A stretch of DNA of 33,282 nucleotides from NCBI GenBank assembly GCA_009937575.1, contig JAACFI010000008.1, forward strand, positions 1-33,282, read 5' to 3'. This DNA is from Haliea sp. (GTDB lineage: Bacteria > Pseudomonadota > Gammaproteobacteria > Pseudomonadales > Halieaceae). Below the pieces are notes generated by a model, which did no database searches, had not been told where the DNA came from, and saw only the letters and a program-made list of their open reading frames with translations. The position numbers and the translations under genes are program-made. This document shows positions 17,104 through 25,237 of this stretch, in pieces (position 1 is the stretch's first letter; each line of letters opens with the position of its first letter).

Positions 17104-17145
17104 GGAAACGGTGACGACTTAAGAATCTGTCGCCCCTAATCGGGT

Positions 17146-17748
17146 TCAGCCGGAGTAGTCCCCGAGGCGGGCGAACATCGTCATGATGAGCTGTTCCGCC
17201 TCACGCTTCGCCATCGGTATATCATCCGCTTCCGCCACCATCAGGGCTGCCTCGGCCATGGCGCCCATCATCACCCGGTTCATCAGGGCAAAACGGAACT
17301 TTTTCGCTGCTCCCCGCGTTGGCTGGGTCGCTCCGACCAGCTCGCTGGCCCGCAGGTAGATCGTGCTCTGCGCCCACTGCTGCCGGCCAAGGATGTTGGG
17401 GCCGTCTATCAGGACGACCCGGCGGAATCCGGGATCGTCGCAGAGATCGAGGAAGGCGCGCCAGCTGACCCTTAGAGCTTTTTCCGGGTCTTCACCCATG
17501 TCTGAGACAAAGGTATCCAGAATGCGCGCACTCATATGTTCGTTGACGGCGGCAAACAGGGACTTCTTGTTTCCGAAGTAGTGGTACACTGGACGGATGG
17601 TGAGGCCGCAATCCGCTGAAATCTCCTCGAGGGAGGTATCCGCGTAGCCCTTCTCTCCGAAAAGGCGGCAGGCGCTGTCGAGCACTGCCTGCCTGGATTG
17701 TGCCCGCCTCTCGGCCTGTGTCCTTCGGGGTTTTTCAGTTTTCCCCAC
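17146..17748 (-). CDS. TetR-family regulator 2 (paralogue of TetR1)
   Basis: This 200-residue TetR protein has the arm RRTQAERR and a helix-turn-helix with the segment TIRPVYHYFGNK, nearly the same as TetR1. The shared block FRRVVLIDGPNILGR in the ligand domain also supports a duplication. The frame is open upstream to 17820, but that would put the first 24 residues across the operator and promoter. The GTG at 17748 has AGGAG 7 nt upstream and leaves a leader of about 37 nt, so I take it as the start. An operator copy spans the predicted transcription start, indicating autoregulation or cross-regulation by TetR1. It is convergent with the WES/synthetase operon, with 42 nt between the stops. 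Confidence 0.93.
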   Translation of the reverse strand: MGKTEKPRRTQAERRAQSRQAVLDSACRLFGEKGYADTSLEEISADCGLTIRPVYHYFGNKKSLFAAVNEHMSARILDTFVSDMGEDPEKALRVSWRAFLDLCDDPGFRRVVLIDGPNILGRQQWAQSTIYLRASELVGATQPTRGAAKKFRFALMNRVMMGAMAEAALMVAEADDIPMAKREAEQLIMTMFARLGDYSG

Positions 17749-17768
17749 AATGTTACTCCTGTACAAAC

Positions 17769-17789
17769 ATATGTAATAGCACTGCATAT
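17769..17789. promoter_or_regulatory. Operator C upstream of TetR2
   Basis: ATATGTA, 7 nt, TGCATAT matches the shared palindrome with complete arms. It lies 20 nt before the TetR2 GTG, over the expected transcription start rather than in the promoter spacer. A clear second copy is not seen, unlike at the other four sites. Confidence 0.78.
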
Positions 17790-17791
17790 TT

Positions 17792-17820
17792 AGCATATGC
17801 CCGACCAGGGCGTATGTCAA
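17792..17820 (-). promoter_or_regulatory. Sigma70 promoter for TetR2
   Basis: On the minus strand, a perfect -35 TTGACA (17820-17815), a 17-nt spacer and -10 TATGCT (17797-17792) are seen. The spacer is GC-rich and does not hold the operator, which lies just downstream. Confidence 0.6.
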
Positions 17821-17860
17821 TCCTTGCTGCGTGGAATACCTGGTGCGCTAGAGCCTGTTC

Positions 17861-17880
17861 GGGGATAAAAGGGGATAAAA
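17861..17880. repeat. Tandem 10-bp direct repeat
   Basis: GGGGATAAAA occurs twice, head to tail. It lies between TetR2 and the end of the DUF1329 gene, next to the possible terminator. Function unknown. Confidence 0.6.
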
Positions 17881-17894
17881 AACGTGCCCGGGCA
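17877..17894 (-). terminator. Weak candidate terminator after the DUF1329 operon
   Basis: Reading on the minus strand, the perfect palindrome TGCCCGGGCA (17894-17885) is followed after 2 nt by six Ts. It sits 30 nt past the DUF1329 stop, as a terminator should. The palindrome leaves almost no loop, so the hairpin is poor. Confidence 0.25.
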
Positions 17895-17923
17895 ACAATC
17901 GCTGCCAAGGCACTCAGAACGAC

Positions 17924-19306
17924 TCAGCGCCTGGCCTGGCGACGGAGGTTGCTGGGCGTGAAGTACTCCGTCTTCTTCATTTCGCCGTCAACAATCGGCT
18001 GTGACGTGGTGTTGACGAGACGTGATGCCAGGTAGTGACCCGCCGGCAGGTCGAAGAAAAACTGGGTTCTGGCGAGATAGCCGTCAATCGCGTAGTGATA
18101 CACGATGTTCAACAGCCCCGTCCTGTATATTTCGCCACGATTATCGTAGCTGTCTATGGCGCTGATCAGCCAGGAATCTTCATCGATATAAAAGACCCGC
18201 TTGCCGTACAGGTGGCGTTCACCGGGCTTGAGGGTTGCCTCCACTACCCACACCCGGTGCAATTCGTAACGCATGTGGTCGGCGTTGGGATGCCCCGTTT
18301 GCAGCAGGTCGTCGAAAGCCAGTGACGTATCGTCGAAAGCGTAGCTGTTATAGGGGATGTAGAGTTCCCGCTTGCCCAGCAGTTTCCAATCATAGCGTTC
18401 AAATGCGCCATTGAAACCGTTGGTATCGTCAACGGTAACCAGGCCACCGGGACCGGTGGGCGTGTCGAAGCCCAGATTGGGTGCCTGCCGTACCCGCCGG
18501 GTGCCCGGTACGTAAGTCCAGGCCTTGCGCGCCTCACTGGTGTAATCGATGGGGTCGTGTACCAGGTTCATATTGCCTTTTTCCGCTGCAGGTACCGTAC
18601 GGTTGGCCATTGTCATAAACAGGGTGTTGCCGATTTCCGTCTCGGTTTTACCGACCGGGTTGCGCCGGTCCGCAAACAGGAAATTGGTCTGTATCGAGTT
18701 GCCGATCATATTCCGGGAACCATTAGCGAACACCGCAATTTCCCGGTATTCACCGTATTGGGTCGGGTTGGGGATACCGCCGGTCCGGGTATTCCACATG
18801 GCTTCGAACCCATCCCGGGGGATCGGGAAGGCCGTGCCCCCGGTCCAGTTCTGGATCGACTCGCCCTTGTTCGCCAACTCCGTGCGGGTGGCATTCCACT
18901 TCGCCCGGTCGATTTCGATCCGGGCGTAGGCGGCGTCGCGATGGGTCGGATAAATGTCCATGCGAAAGGTGTCAGGGCGCAGTTTGAACAATGCGAGTTG
19001 GCCCGCGGACAGCTTGTCCGCATATTGGTCGACATTTTCCGCGGTGATGCTGAACAGGGGTTTTTCTTCCGCATACGGATCGGGCAGGGCCGCGCCGTCG
19101 CCGCCGTAATTCAGGCCCTGGGGGGCGCCCTTCATGGAGCCGGTCCAGGCGGGAATGCTGCCTTCGGCATTGCCCGCGCGTTCCGCCCCCATTGGCGTAA
19201 GGTCCGCTCCCAGCCTGGCAGCTTCCTCTTCGGATACTTTGGCCTGGGCGCTGACTGCCATCAGCCCCGCCAGGGTAATTGCTCCAAACACTACAGTTCT
19301 TTTCAT
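17924..19306 (-). CDS. DUF1329 family exported protein
   Basis: The protein has 460 residues of the DUF1329 family. It has a Sec signal peptide ending at about residue 20 (AQA|K), followed by the conserved N-terminal region with GNAEGSIPAWTG. The family is predicted to be periplasmic or outer-membrane associated and is typically encoded with DUF1302, an MMPL/RND transporter and a YCF48-like protein, as here. Its biochemical role is unsettled; transport or folding of hydrophobic compounds at the outer membrane is the usual guess. The ATG at 19306 has GAGG 7 nt upstream; a TTG at 19312 is the only longer alternative. It lies 85 nt after DUF1302 and is the last gene of the operon. Confidence 0.94.
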   Translation of the reverse strand: MKRTVVFGAITLAGLMAVSAQAKVSEEEAARLGADLTPMGAERAGNAEGSIPAWTGSMKGAPQGLNYGGDGAALPDPYAEEKPLFSITAENVDQYADKLSAGQLALFKLRPDTFRMDIYPTHRDAAYARIEIDRAKWNATRTELANKGESIQNWTGGTAFPIPRDGFEAMWNTRTGGIPNPTQYGEYREIAVFANGSRNMIGNSIQTNFLFADRRNPVGKTETEIGNTLFMTMANRTVPAAEKGNMNLVHDPIDYTSEARKAWTYVPGTRRVRQAPNLGFDTPTGPGGLVTVDDTNGFNGAFERYDWKLLGKRELYIPYNSYAFDDTSLAFDDLLQTGHPNADHMRYELHRVWVVEATLKPGERHLYGKRVFYIDEDSWLISAIDSYDNRGEIYRTGLLNIVYHYAIDGYLARTQFFFDLPAGHYLASRLVNTTSQPIVDGEMKKTEYFTPSNLRRQARR

Positions 19307-19391
19307 ATTCAAGCCTCGTTTAACGATTTGGTGATTACAGTTTGTCTAGTCGGTTGCGTTGAAAATATCAGCCATTCAGGTTACGGCCCGG

Positions 19392-21077
19392 TCAGAAAGA
19401 GTAGGTGACCGAGAAGCTGATGTTGTCCCTGTCGTGGTTGCGATGTGTTTTCTTGGACCCCCAGAAAGTGGTGTACTTGAGGTCCGCCTTCCAGTTGTTG
19501 AGGTACTTGAATTTCGCACCGATGCTGGCGGACTTGGCGTCCTCCGTGAGAGACACTCCCTTCCAGGTGCCGTCGGCGGCGTGCTTGAAGGAGAAGGGAA
19601 TATCGATGTCCAGGCCCGATACAACGCTCCTGTAATTCAGGGCAGCGGTCACTGTATAACCCCAGGCGTCCCGGGTATTGATCATTGATACGCCTTCGGG
19701 GAGGTCCGAGGGCTTCCGGTTGGTGCGAATATAGACCGCTTCGCCGACCACCATCGCGCCATCAGCAAGGGGATTGGAGCCGAACAGGTAAGAGAATCCC
19801 ACGTTGCCCTGGGTCACCCGACCTGTCTTGAAGTCCGGCGTGACATAGCTTCCGGTGGCGCGGTCCAGGGTGGGTGCGGTCTGCTGTGTGGGCAGGGCGT
19901 CTTCATGATAGGAAATTTCGCCGTTGACCTGGAAATCTCCGACCATCGTGGTGAAACTGGCGCCCCACAGATCGATATCCTGCTGGTAATAATCCTGTAT
20001 GGCCTCCGGAAAGGCGGCGAGTTGGGGCAGAGCCGGTGACTCGTTGGTGATACTGCGTACCGACAGGAATTTGTCGTGGTAGCGGGTCCGGTAGAACCCG
20101 AGTTCGGTACCATCATCCATAAAATAGCGCAGCGCCAGGCCCCACTGGGCCTCTTCGCTGGAACCCTCCGGCTCGTCCTCGCCGATGACATCGAAGGGCA
20201 CGGCGATGGTCCCCAGGACAGGTACATCTTCCTGGACAATCAGGAACCGCTCGGCACCGTCTCCGGTTGTGTCGGCATTGCTCCAGTAGCTGCCCACGGC
20301 GGCCTGCTTGGTCTTTTTCCATTCGTACTGGTAGTAGGCCTCGACGCTGATTGAGGGGGTCACTTCGAAATTACCGTACAATTGGCCTATGGGCAGGAAT
20401 ATCTCCTTCAGTTCCGTGCCGGGCGCCTGCGCCACCGAGGCATCCACGTGGGTCTGGGTTCCACTGATTCCGGGAAAGAACTGTGATTCACCCCAACTGA
20501 TGACCTGCCGGCCCAGGCGGGCCGAGAGTAGCCTGTCTCCCAGGAGGAAATCCCCGTAGAAGAACGCATCCAGGAAAAATGCGTCCTTGCCGTGTGTATC
20601 CTTCGTATCCGGGTGGAAGTCCTCCTGCGCCACGTCACCCACGGAGCCGCCCACGGGAATGCCGAAAATATCCGTGGTCCAGTCTCCGTTGCCGTCACCG
20701 GAATTATCGGTGAAGTAGGTCCTGTTGTTCTGGTCAGTGTTCTGCTCTTCGTAACGGTAGTCATACAGTGCCTTGCCGCGCACGAAGAAGCCGTAATTGC
20801 CCCATTGGAAATCCGCTTCGGATACTACGGAAACCTTGTTCGACACGACGCCCGTGTCGAAGTTATTGGTGCCGTCATCGGTGTTGGCATTTACCGGATC
20901 GGGAGATTGCACGCGGTGCATCAGGCCGTAGCTGACACTCGAATCCCAGTCTATCCTCGCTCCCGGTTTCTCGAATTCGAATTCGAGTGCCTGGGTGCTC
21001 AGGCTGGTTGAGAGGAGTGCTGTGGCGACGCCCAGTGCAATACGGCTCTGGTTGAATCTGCTGTGAGGTTTCTGCAT
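19392..21077 (-). CDS. DUF1302 family outer-membrane protein
   Basis: The 561-residue protein has a signal peptide with cleavage near residue 29 (TQA|LEF) and a mature part of alternating amphipathic strands with many Tyr, Trp and Gly residues. It ends in SFSVTYSF. A terminal Phe after alternating hydrophobic residues is the usual outer-membrane insertion signal of beta-barrels. DUF1302 proteins are porin-like barrels found beside DUF1329. A channel for hydrophobic substrates is inferred from context. I choose the ATG at 21077, with AAGG about 8 nt upstream; the frame is open to a TTG at 21116, which would put a basic extension before a normal signal peptide. The gap to the MMPL gene is 72 nt. 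Confidence 0.93.
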   Translation of the reverse strand: MQKPHSRFNQSRIALGVATALLSTSLSTQALEFEFEKPGARIDWDSSVSYGLMHRVQSPDPVNANTDDGTNNFDTGVVSNKVSVVSEADFQWGNYGFFVRGKALYDYRYEEQNTDQNNRTYFTDNSGDGNGDWTTDIFGIPVGGSVGDVAQEDFHPDTKDTHGKDAFFLDAFFYGDFLLGDRLLSARLGRQVISWGESQFFPGISGTQTHVDASVAQAPGTELKEIFLPIGQLYGNFEVTPSISVEAYYQYEWKKTKQAAVGSYWSNADTTGDGAERFLIVQEDVPVLGTIAVPFDVIGEDEPEGSSEEAQWGLALRYFMDDGTELGFYRTRYHDKFLSVRSITNESPALPQLAAFPEAIQDYYQQDIDLWGASFTTMVGDFQVNGEISYHEDALPTQQTAPTLDRATGSYVTPDFKTGRVTQGNVGFSYLFGSNPLADGAMVVGEAVYIRTNRKPSDLPEGVSMINTRDAWGYTVTAALNYRSVVSGLDIDIPFSFKHAADGTWKGVSLTEDAKSASIGAKFKYLNNWKADLKYTTFWGSKKTHRNHDRDNISFSVTYSF

Positions 21078-21149
21078 TTTTCTTGCCTTGGTCTTAATCA
21101 ATAATCGGGGTTTCAATTGCTGTATCTGGTTTCTGTCTACCTGACCCGG

Positions 21150-23543
21150 TCAGGCTGCCTGTGCCACGGTCTGGGTAACCTTGTCAGTCTTGGCTTTCGA
21201 CCTGATCAGGAAATGCGACAGGGCGGGTAGCAGCCACAGGGCGCATAGCATGTTGACCAGGAACATGAAGGCCAGAAGCAGGCCCATGTCCGCCTGGAAC
21301 TTGATGGGTGACAGGACCCAGGTGCAGACGCCGATGGCCAGTGTGATACCGGTAAATGCGACTGCTTTGCCGGTTGCCTCGAGCGCGCGCCGATAGGCCT
21401 CCTGGGTGCTGACCCCTTCACGCACGTGCATGATCAGGTTGCTGAATATGTAGAACCCGTAGTCGACCCCCACCCCAACACCGAGCGCGACGACAGGCAG
21501 GGTCGCCACCTTGATGCCGATACCCAGGTGGGCCATCAGCGCCTGGCACAGGGCAGAGGTGAGCCCCAGCGGTATGACGATACACAGGATGGCGGTGACC
21601 GAGCGGAAGGTGAGACCGACCACCAGGATAACCACCGCGTAGACGTATACCAGAATCTTGGCCTGGGCGTCCTCGATCACCTGGTTGGTGGCGGCCTCGA
21701 TGCCCCCGTTTCCTGCTGCCAGGCGGAAGTGAATCTCGTGGCTGTCGTATTGGCCTGCGAATTCCTCGATAGCCGCTACTACACGCTCCAGGGTTTCCGC
21801 CTTGTGATCATCGAGGAACGCGACCACCGGTGCGAGGCTGCAGTCGCGGTTGGCGAGAACGGGTGGCAGGGCCCTTCTGGTATTGTTCAGGATCTGCTGG
21901 TTGTTGGATATATCCATCCATTTCAGGCTGCCCTCGTTCTGCGCCATGATGACGCGCTTGGCAATGGCCGAGAGGGAGGAAACAGACTGGACGCCGGGCA
22001 CGTTCTCCAGCATCCACGTGAAGCGATCGATCAACTCCACGTTGTCGTAAAGCAGGCATTCGCCATCGCCGGTTTCGACCAGGGTAATCAGCGTGTCGGT
22101 ACTGACTGTGAACTTGTCAGTGATATACAGCACATCCAGGTTGTAAGTGGAATCCGGGTGAAGTTCCGGCGCTCCGGGGTCGAGGTCACCGATTTTCAGG
22201 TTACCGGAACCCATGTAGCCCAGGGTGAACAGAGCGGCGGCAACCACAACCGAGACGGTCGCTACTTTCGGGTGCGCACTGTAGCTGAGCACGCGCCAGA
22301 TTTTTGAGCCACCGTATTCGTAGTCGTCATCCCGATGGCGGGCGGGTTTCATGCCCGTATAGGACAGCAATACCGGCAGGAGGACCAGGTTGGTCAGCAC
22401 GATGACAGCCACTCCGATGCCTGCCGCTGTGCCCAGGTCCCTGATAACCTCGATTTCGATAACCATCAGGGTGATGAAGCCAAAGGCGTCGGTGATAAGG
22501 GCAGTGACGCCGACGATGTACAGGGAACGGAAGGCCAGCCTTGCCGCCTTGAGTTTTGAATATCCATGGGACAGCTGGTTTGCCATCGCATTGACCATCT
22601 GCACGCCGTGGCTGACGCCGATGGCCAGTACCAGGAACGGAACAAGAATTGAGTAGGCGTTGAGGCCGTAGCCGAAAACCGTCAGCAGGCCCAGTTGCCA
22701 GACGACCGCGATCATGGAGCACAGCAGTGGGGCCACTGCGCCGCGTGGGCAGCGGCAGTATAACAACAACAGCAGGAAGGTAATTGCGATCGTGATAAGC
22801 GCGAATACCAGGATCGCGCCTATGCCCTCGAGCATTTCGCCGACCACCTTGCCGAATCCGATGATATGAATTCTTACATTCTCGTTCTCGTACTTCTGCC
22901 GTATCTCCTTTTCCAGTTTGCGTGAAAATTCCAGGTAGTTCATCGGTTCGCCGGTGGTGGGATCGCGGTCGACCAGGGACACCTGCACCATGGCTGCGCT
23001 GAAGTCATTGGATACCAGGCGGCCTACCTGTCCGGAACGCAGGATGTTGTTCTTCAGGGTTTCCAGGGTTGCCTCAGTACCGTTGTAGCCGGAGATAACC
23101 TGTCCCCCCTCGAAGCCCTTGGGAGTAACCTGCATCCATCTCACGCTGGGCGCCCAGATACTCTTGAGGCTGTTGCGGTTTACTCCCGGGAAATAGAATA
23201 TTTCGTCGTTGACCTGGCGCAGGGTTTCCAGGAAATCGACGGTGAGGATGTCGCCGTTTACCGCCTCTACCGCTATCTGTATGCTGCTGCCGCTGGCACC
23301 GAGGTCGGCGCGGTGCTCTTTCATCGACACGATAAACGGGTGATCAGCGGGTATCATTTTTTCAAAGCTGGCGTCGGGGCTGAGATTTGTCATCTGGTAG
23401 CCAAGGTAGGCAGTCACTGCAAGAAACAGCAGGATGACGATTCCTCTGTTCCTGAATATCAGGCGCTCGAGAAATCGCTCTTCCTGTTCCAGAGCGTAAT
23501 CGGTGACAACGCTTTCAGTGGTGGCATTCTGGTTATCGGACAT
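21150..23543 (-). CDS. MMPL/RND superfamily transporter
   Basis: This 797-residue inner-membrane protein has the two-half RND layout. A first membrane segment lies at about residues 33-52, then a large periplasmic loop, then a cluster of five helices from about residue 235 to 395 that includes GVSHGVQMVNAMA. A second lone helix, a second periplasmic loop, and a last cluster from about residue 640 to 785 with LGVGVGVDYGFYIFS follow. These proteins use the proton gradient to move lipids, hopanoids or other hydrophobic molecules out of or within the envelope. With no membrane-fusion or TolC-type partner nearby, and with DUF1302/DUF1329 beside it, an HpnN/MMPL-like lipid trafficking role is more likely than drug efflux. 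Transport direction is unknown. It starts 33 nt after the YCF48-like gene. Confidence 0.94.
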   Translation of the reverse strand: MSDNQNATTESVVTDYALEQEERFLERLIFRNRGIVILLFLAVTAYLGYQMTNLSPDASFEKMIPADHPFIVSMKEHRADLGASGSSIQIAVEAVNGDILTVDFLETLRQVNDEIFYFPGVNRNSLKSIWAPSVRWMQVTPKGFEGGQVISGYNGTEATLETLKNNILRSGQVGRLVSNDFSAAMVQVSLVDRDPTTGEPMNYLEFSRKLEKEIRQKYENENVRIHIIGFGKVVGEMLEGIGAILVFALITIAITFLLLLLYCRCPRGAVAPLLCSMIAVVWQLGLLTVFGYGLNAYSILVPFLVLAIGVSHGVQMVNAMANQLSHGYSKLKAARLAFRSLYIVGVTALITDAFGFITLMVIEIEVIRDLGTAAGIGVAVIVLTNLVLLPVLLSYTGMKPARHRDDDYEYGGSKIWRVLSYSAHPKVATVSVVVAAALFTLGYMGSGNLKIGDLDPGAPELHPDSTYNLDVLYITDKFTVSTDTLITLVETGDGECLLYDNVELIDRFTWMLENVPGVQSVSSLSAIAKRVIMAQNEGSLKWMDISNNQQILNNTRRALPPVLANRDCSLAPVVAFLDDHKAETLERVVAAIEEFAGQYDSHEIHFRLAAGNGGIEAATNQVIEDAQAKILVYVYAVVILVVGLTFRSVTAILCIVIPLGLTSALCQALMAHLGIGIKVATLPVVALGVGVGVDYGFYIFSNLIMHVREGVSTQEAYRRALEATGKAVAFTGITLAIGVCTWVLSPIKFQADMGLLLAFMFLVNMLCALWLLPALSHFLIRSKAKTDKVTQTVAQAA

Positions 23544-23576
23544 CAGCCGGCTCCAATGAATTACTTATAGTTCGGT

Positions 23577-24740
23577 TCAGTTCAGGTTTATCAGGCGCGC
23601 GCCGCCAAGCCCGACCGCAATGAAATTGTCGGATTCCAGGTGCAGCAGGGTACTGTGATTCATGCGGTTAGCCTGGGTCCGGGCCTGTATCGCCCCATCG
23701 GCGCTGTCGATCAGGAGAATTACGCCCGCCGGCCCGGCCAACGCGGTCCGGCCATCGGAGGTGACTGTCGCGCCCGCAAAGGTCGCCTCTATTGGGCTTT
23801 CGATCGAAGTCCAGGTGTCGCCGAGGTCTTGTGACTGGAACAGCGCGCTGCCGATGCCGTAGGCCGTTATCACCTGGTTGGTCTCGTCGTAGACGATGCC
23901 GAAAAACGTGTCAGGGTATCCGGATTCCAGTTGCTCCCAACTCTCGCCCTTGTCCAGTGACCGGAAAAGGATGCCCCCTTCACCCGCCAGGAAGACTTCC
24001 CCACGGCTTGATCCGGTAACCCCGTTGAGGTGGAAACCTTCAGGGGTCAGCACCAGGTGGGCCTTGTTCTCCCATGTCTTGCCGCCATCGCGGGTCTCCA
24101 CCAGGCGACCGAAGGCACCGACCGCCCAGCCGTTATCGCTGTCCATAAACCACACATCGTGCAGGTTGGTGGGAATCGTCGGTTCTTCCACCAGTATTTG
24201 CGCATCCTCAAAGGCAAACAGGGCATCCTCCAGTTCCAGGTCACGGTCCGGGTCCGGGTTGGCCTCCAACTCCGCTGACAGCGCCTCGTAAGCCGCCTCC
24301 GTGCTTACCAGGTTCTCTTGATTGGCCTGCTGCTGGAATTTCGTGCCATCCAGCTGGCGTATCCAGGTCTCGCCGCCATCGGTCGTATGAAAGACCATGC
24401 TCTGGTGGCCCACGGCCCAACCGAATTTGTCGTCCACGAAAGAAACCCCGGTGAGCATGCGGGTGAATGGCATTTTCCCCTGGTGCCAGTGAGTACCCTC
24501 ATCGTCCGAATAAAGCACGTGGCCCCTTTCGCCCACCGCGACAAGGCGGGAACCCGCCCTGTCAATGTCGACCAGGGTCGAGGTCGAAGCCCTGGGGGCG
24601 ATCGTGGCGTATTCGACGACATCACTGGAATCGGCCGTTGCGCTCACGGCACAGATTCCGGTCAAAAGGGGCAGGGCTAGAAGCGCGCAAAACCGTGCTA
24701 TTCGCGTAGCGGTCACTTCAGAAACAGAGGCGTAGGTCAC
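23577..24740 (-). CDS. YCF48-like/BNR-repeat exported protein
   Basis: The 387-residue protein has an N-terminal signal peptide (hydrophobic core about residues 17-33) and five Asp-box-type turns: DDEGTHW, TDGGETW, RDGGKTW, LDKGESW and QDLGDTW. They mark the blades of a YCF48/BNR-type beta-propeller. An acidic insert of about 60 residues lies between the second and third box. In photosynthetic organisms the related YCF48 (Hcf136) helps assemble photosystem II. In non-photosynthetic proteobacteria these proteins accompany MMPL/DUF1302/DUF1329 genes and probably act as periplasmic accessory factors. The GTG at 24740 has AGGA 6 nt upstream and a predicted leader of about 26 nt. It is the first gene of the operon behind operator pair E. 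Confidence 0.92.
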   Translation of the reverse strand: MTYASVSEVTATRIARFCALLALPLLTGICAVSATADSSDVVEYATIAPRASTSTLVDIDRAGSRLVAVGERGHVLYSDDEGTHWHQGKMPFTRMLTGVSFVDDKFGWAVGHQSMVFHTTDGGETWIRQLDGTKFQQQANQENLVSTEAAYEALSAELEANPDPDRDLELEDALFAFEDAQILVEEPTIPTNLHDVWFMDSDNGWAVGAFGRLVETRDGGKTWENKAHLVLTPEGFHLNGVTGSSRGEVFLAGEGGILFRSLDKGESWEQLESGYPDTFFGIVYDETNQVITAYGIGSALFQSQDLGDTWTSIESPIEATFAGATVTSDGRTALAGPAGVILLIDSADGAIQARTQANRMNHSTLLHLESDNFIAVGLGGARLINLN

Positions 24741-24753
24741 AGGAATTCCTAAG

Positions 24754-24796
24754 ATATGTAGTAACGATACAAATGATATGCAGTTACATTACATAA
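24754..24796. promoter_or_regulatory. Tandem operator pair E
   Basis: Copy one at 24754-24774 reads ATATGTA, 7 nt, TACAAAT. Copy two at 24776-24796 reads ATATGCA, 7 nt, TACATAA. They are offset by 22 bp, as at the other tandem sites. They lie directly before the YCF48-like gene and overlap its promoter. Confidence 0.8.
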
Positions 24797-24801
24797 GTCA
24801 A
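24773..24801 (-). promoter_or_regulatory. Sigma70 promoter for the YCF48-MMPL-DUF1302-DUF1329 operon
   Basis: On the minus strand, -35 TTGACT (24801-24796), a 17-nt spacer and -10 TATCAT (24778-24773) are seen. The second operator copy fills the spacer and the first covers the transcription start. Confidence 0.72.
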
Positions 24802-25017
24802 CAGTCAGTTGCTGGAATTTTTGCAGCTGGGGCTTTAACCGGTTCAAAAAGATTGTGTGTGCGGACCCTGGAGAAGGTGTAATGGCGGAAGACCGCGGCC
24901 CCGTTGGGTAATAATCACGTTTCAGATTTTCGAGATGTGCGCCGTATCTACCTGATAGACACAGGAAAAATATCCTGATAAGGCATCGGTGCGGGCGATG
25001 GAAGAATTGAAATTAGT
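24802..25017. other. Intergenic stretch without a recognised gene
   Basis: Together with the operator region and the uncertain small ORF that follows, this makes about 500 nt between the YCF48-like gene and WES/DGAT 3 with no firm gene. I see no tRNA, no clear terminator and no further operator copy here. Confidence 0.5.
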
Positions 25018-25233
25018 ATGTTTGCTCTAAAACCGACTGATCTAATGCGTGGCATTGGAAAGTGGGAGTACGAATTAGTGGCCTTCGAGATCTTTGTATT
25101 TATTCTGCTGGCAGCCGTGGTGTTTATATCGCTATATATTGCCTCGGTTGCAACTGTGGAGCCGCCACTGGAGTGGTACCAGCAACGGTCAGACACTTCG
25201 GGTGAGAGAGGAGAGGATTATCCTGGGAACTGA
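25018..25233 (+). CDS. Possible small single-pass membrane protein
   Basis: A 71-codon frame starts with ATG. Residues 20-45 form one strong hydrophobic segment, preceded by a basic/amphipathic N-terminus and followed by a polar tail of about 25 residues, so a single-pass inner-membrane protein is plausible. The ribosome-binding site is weak, with only a purine-rich GGAAGAA about 14 nt upstream. I recognise no family. It ends 4 nt before the convergent WES/DGAT 3 stop. The best case for it is the coherent membrane segment in a gap with no other gene. Confidence 0.4.
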   Translation: MFALKPTDLMRGIGKWEYELVAFEIFVFILLAAVVFISLYIASVATVEPPLEWYQQRSDTSGERGEDYPGN

Positions 25234-25237
25234 TAGA

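Noticed and set aside
17749-17820. N-terminal extension of TetR2
   Set aside because: In frame but runs across the operator and promoter, has no ribosome-binding site, and is unlike TetR N-termini; the GTG at 17748 has AGGAG.
18557-19408. Plus-strand 283-codon frame
   Set aside because: Antisense to DUF1329, a well-recognised family with a signal peptide.
21426-22307. Plus-strand 293-codon frame
   Set aside because: Antisense shadow of the MMPL gene; composition reflects the GC-rich third positions of the real gene and it has no family features.
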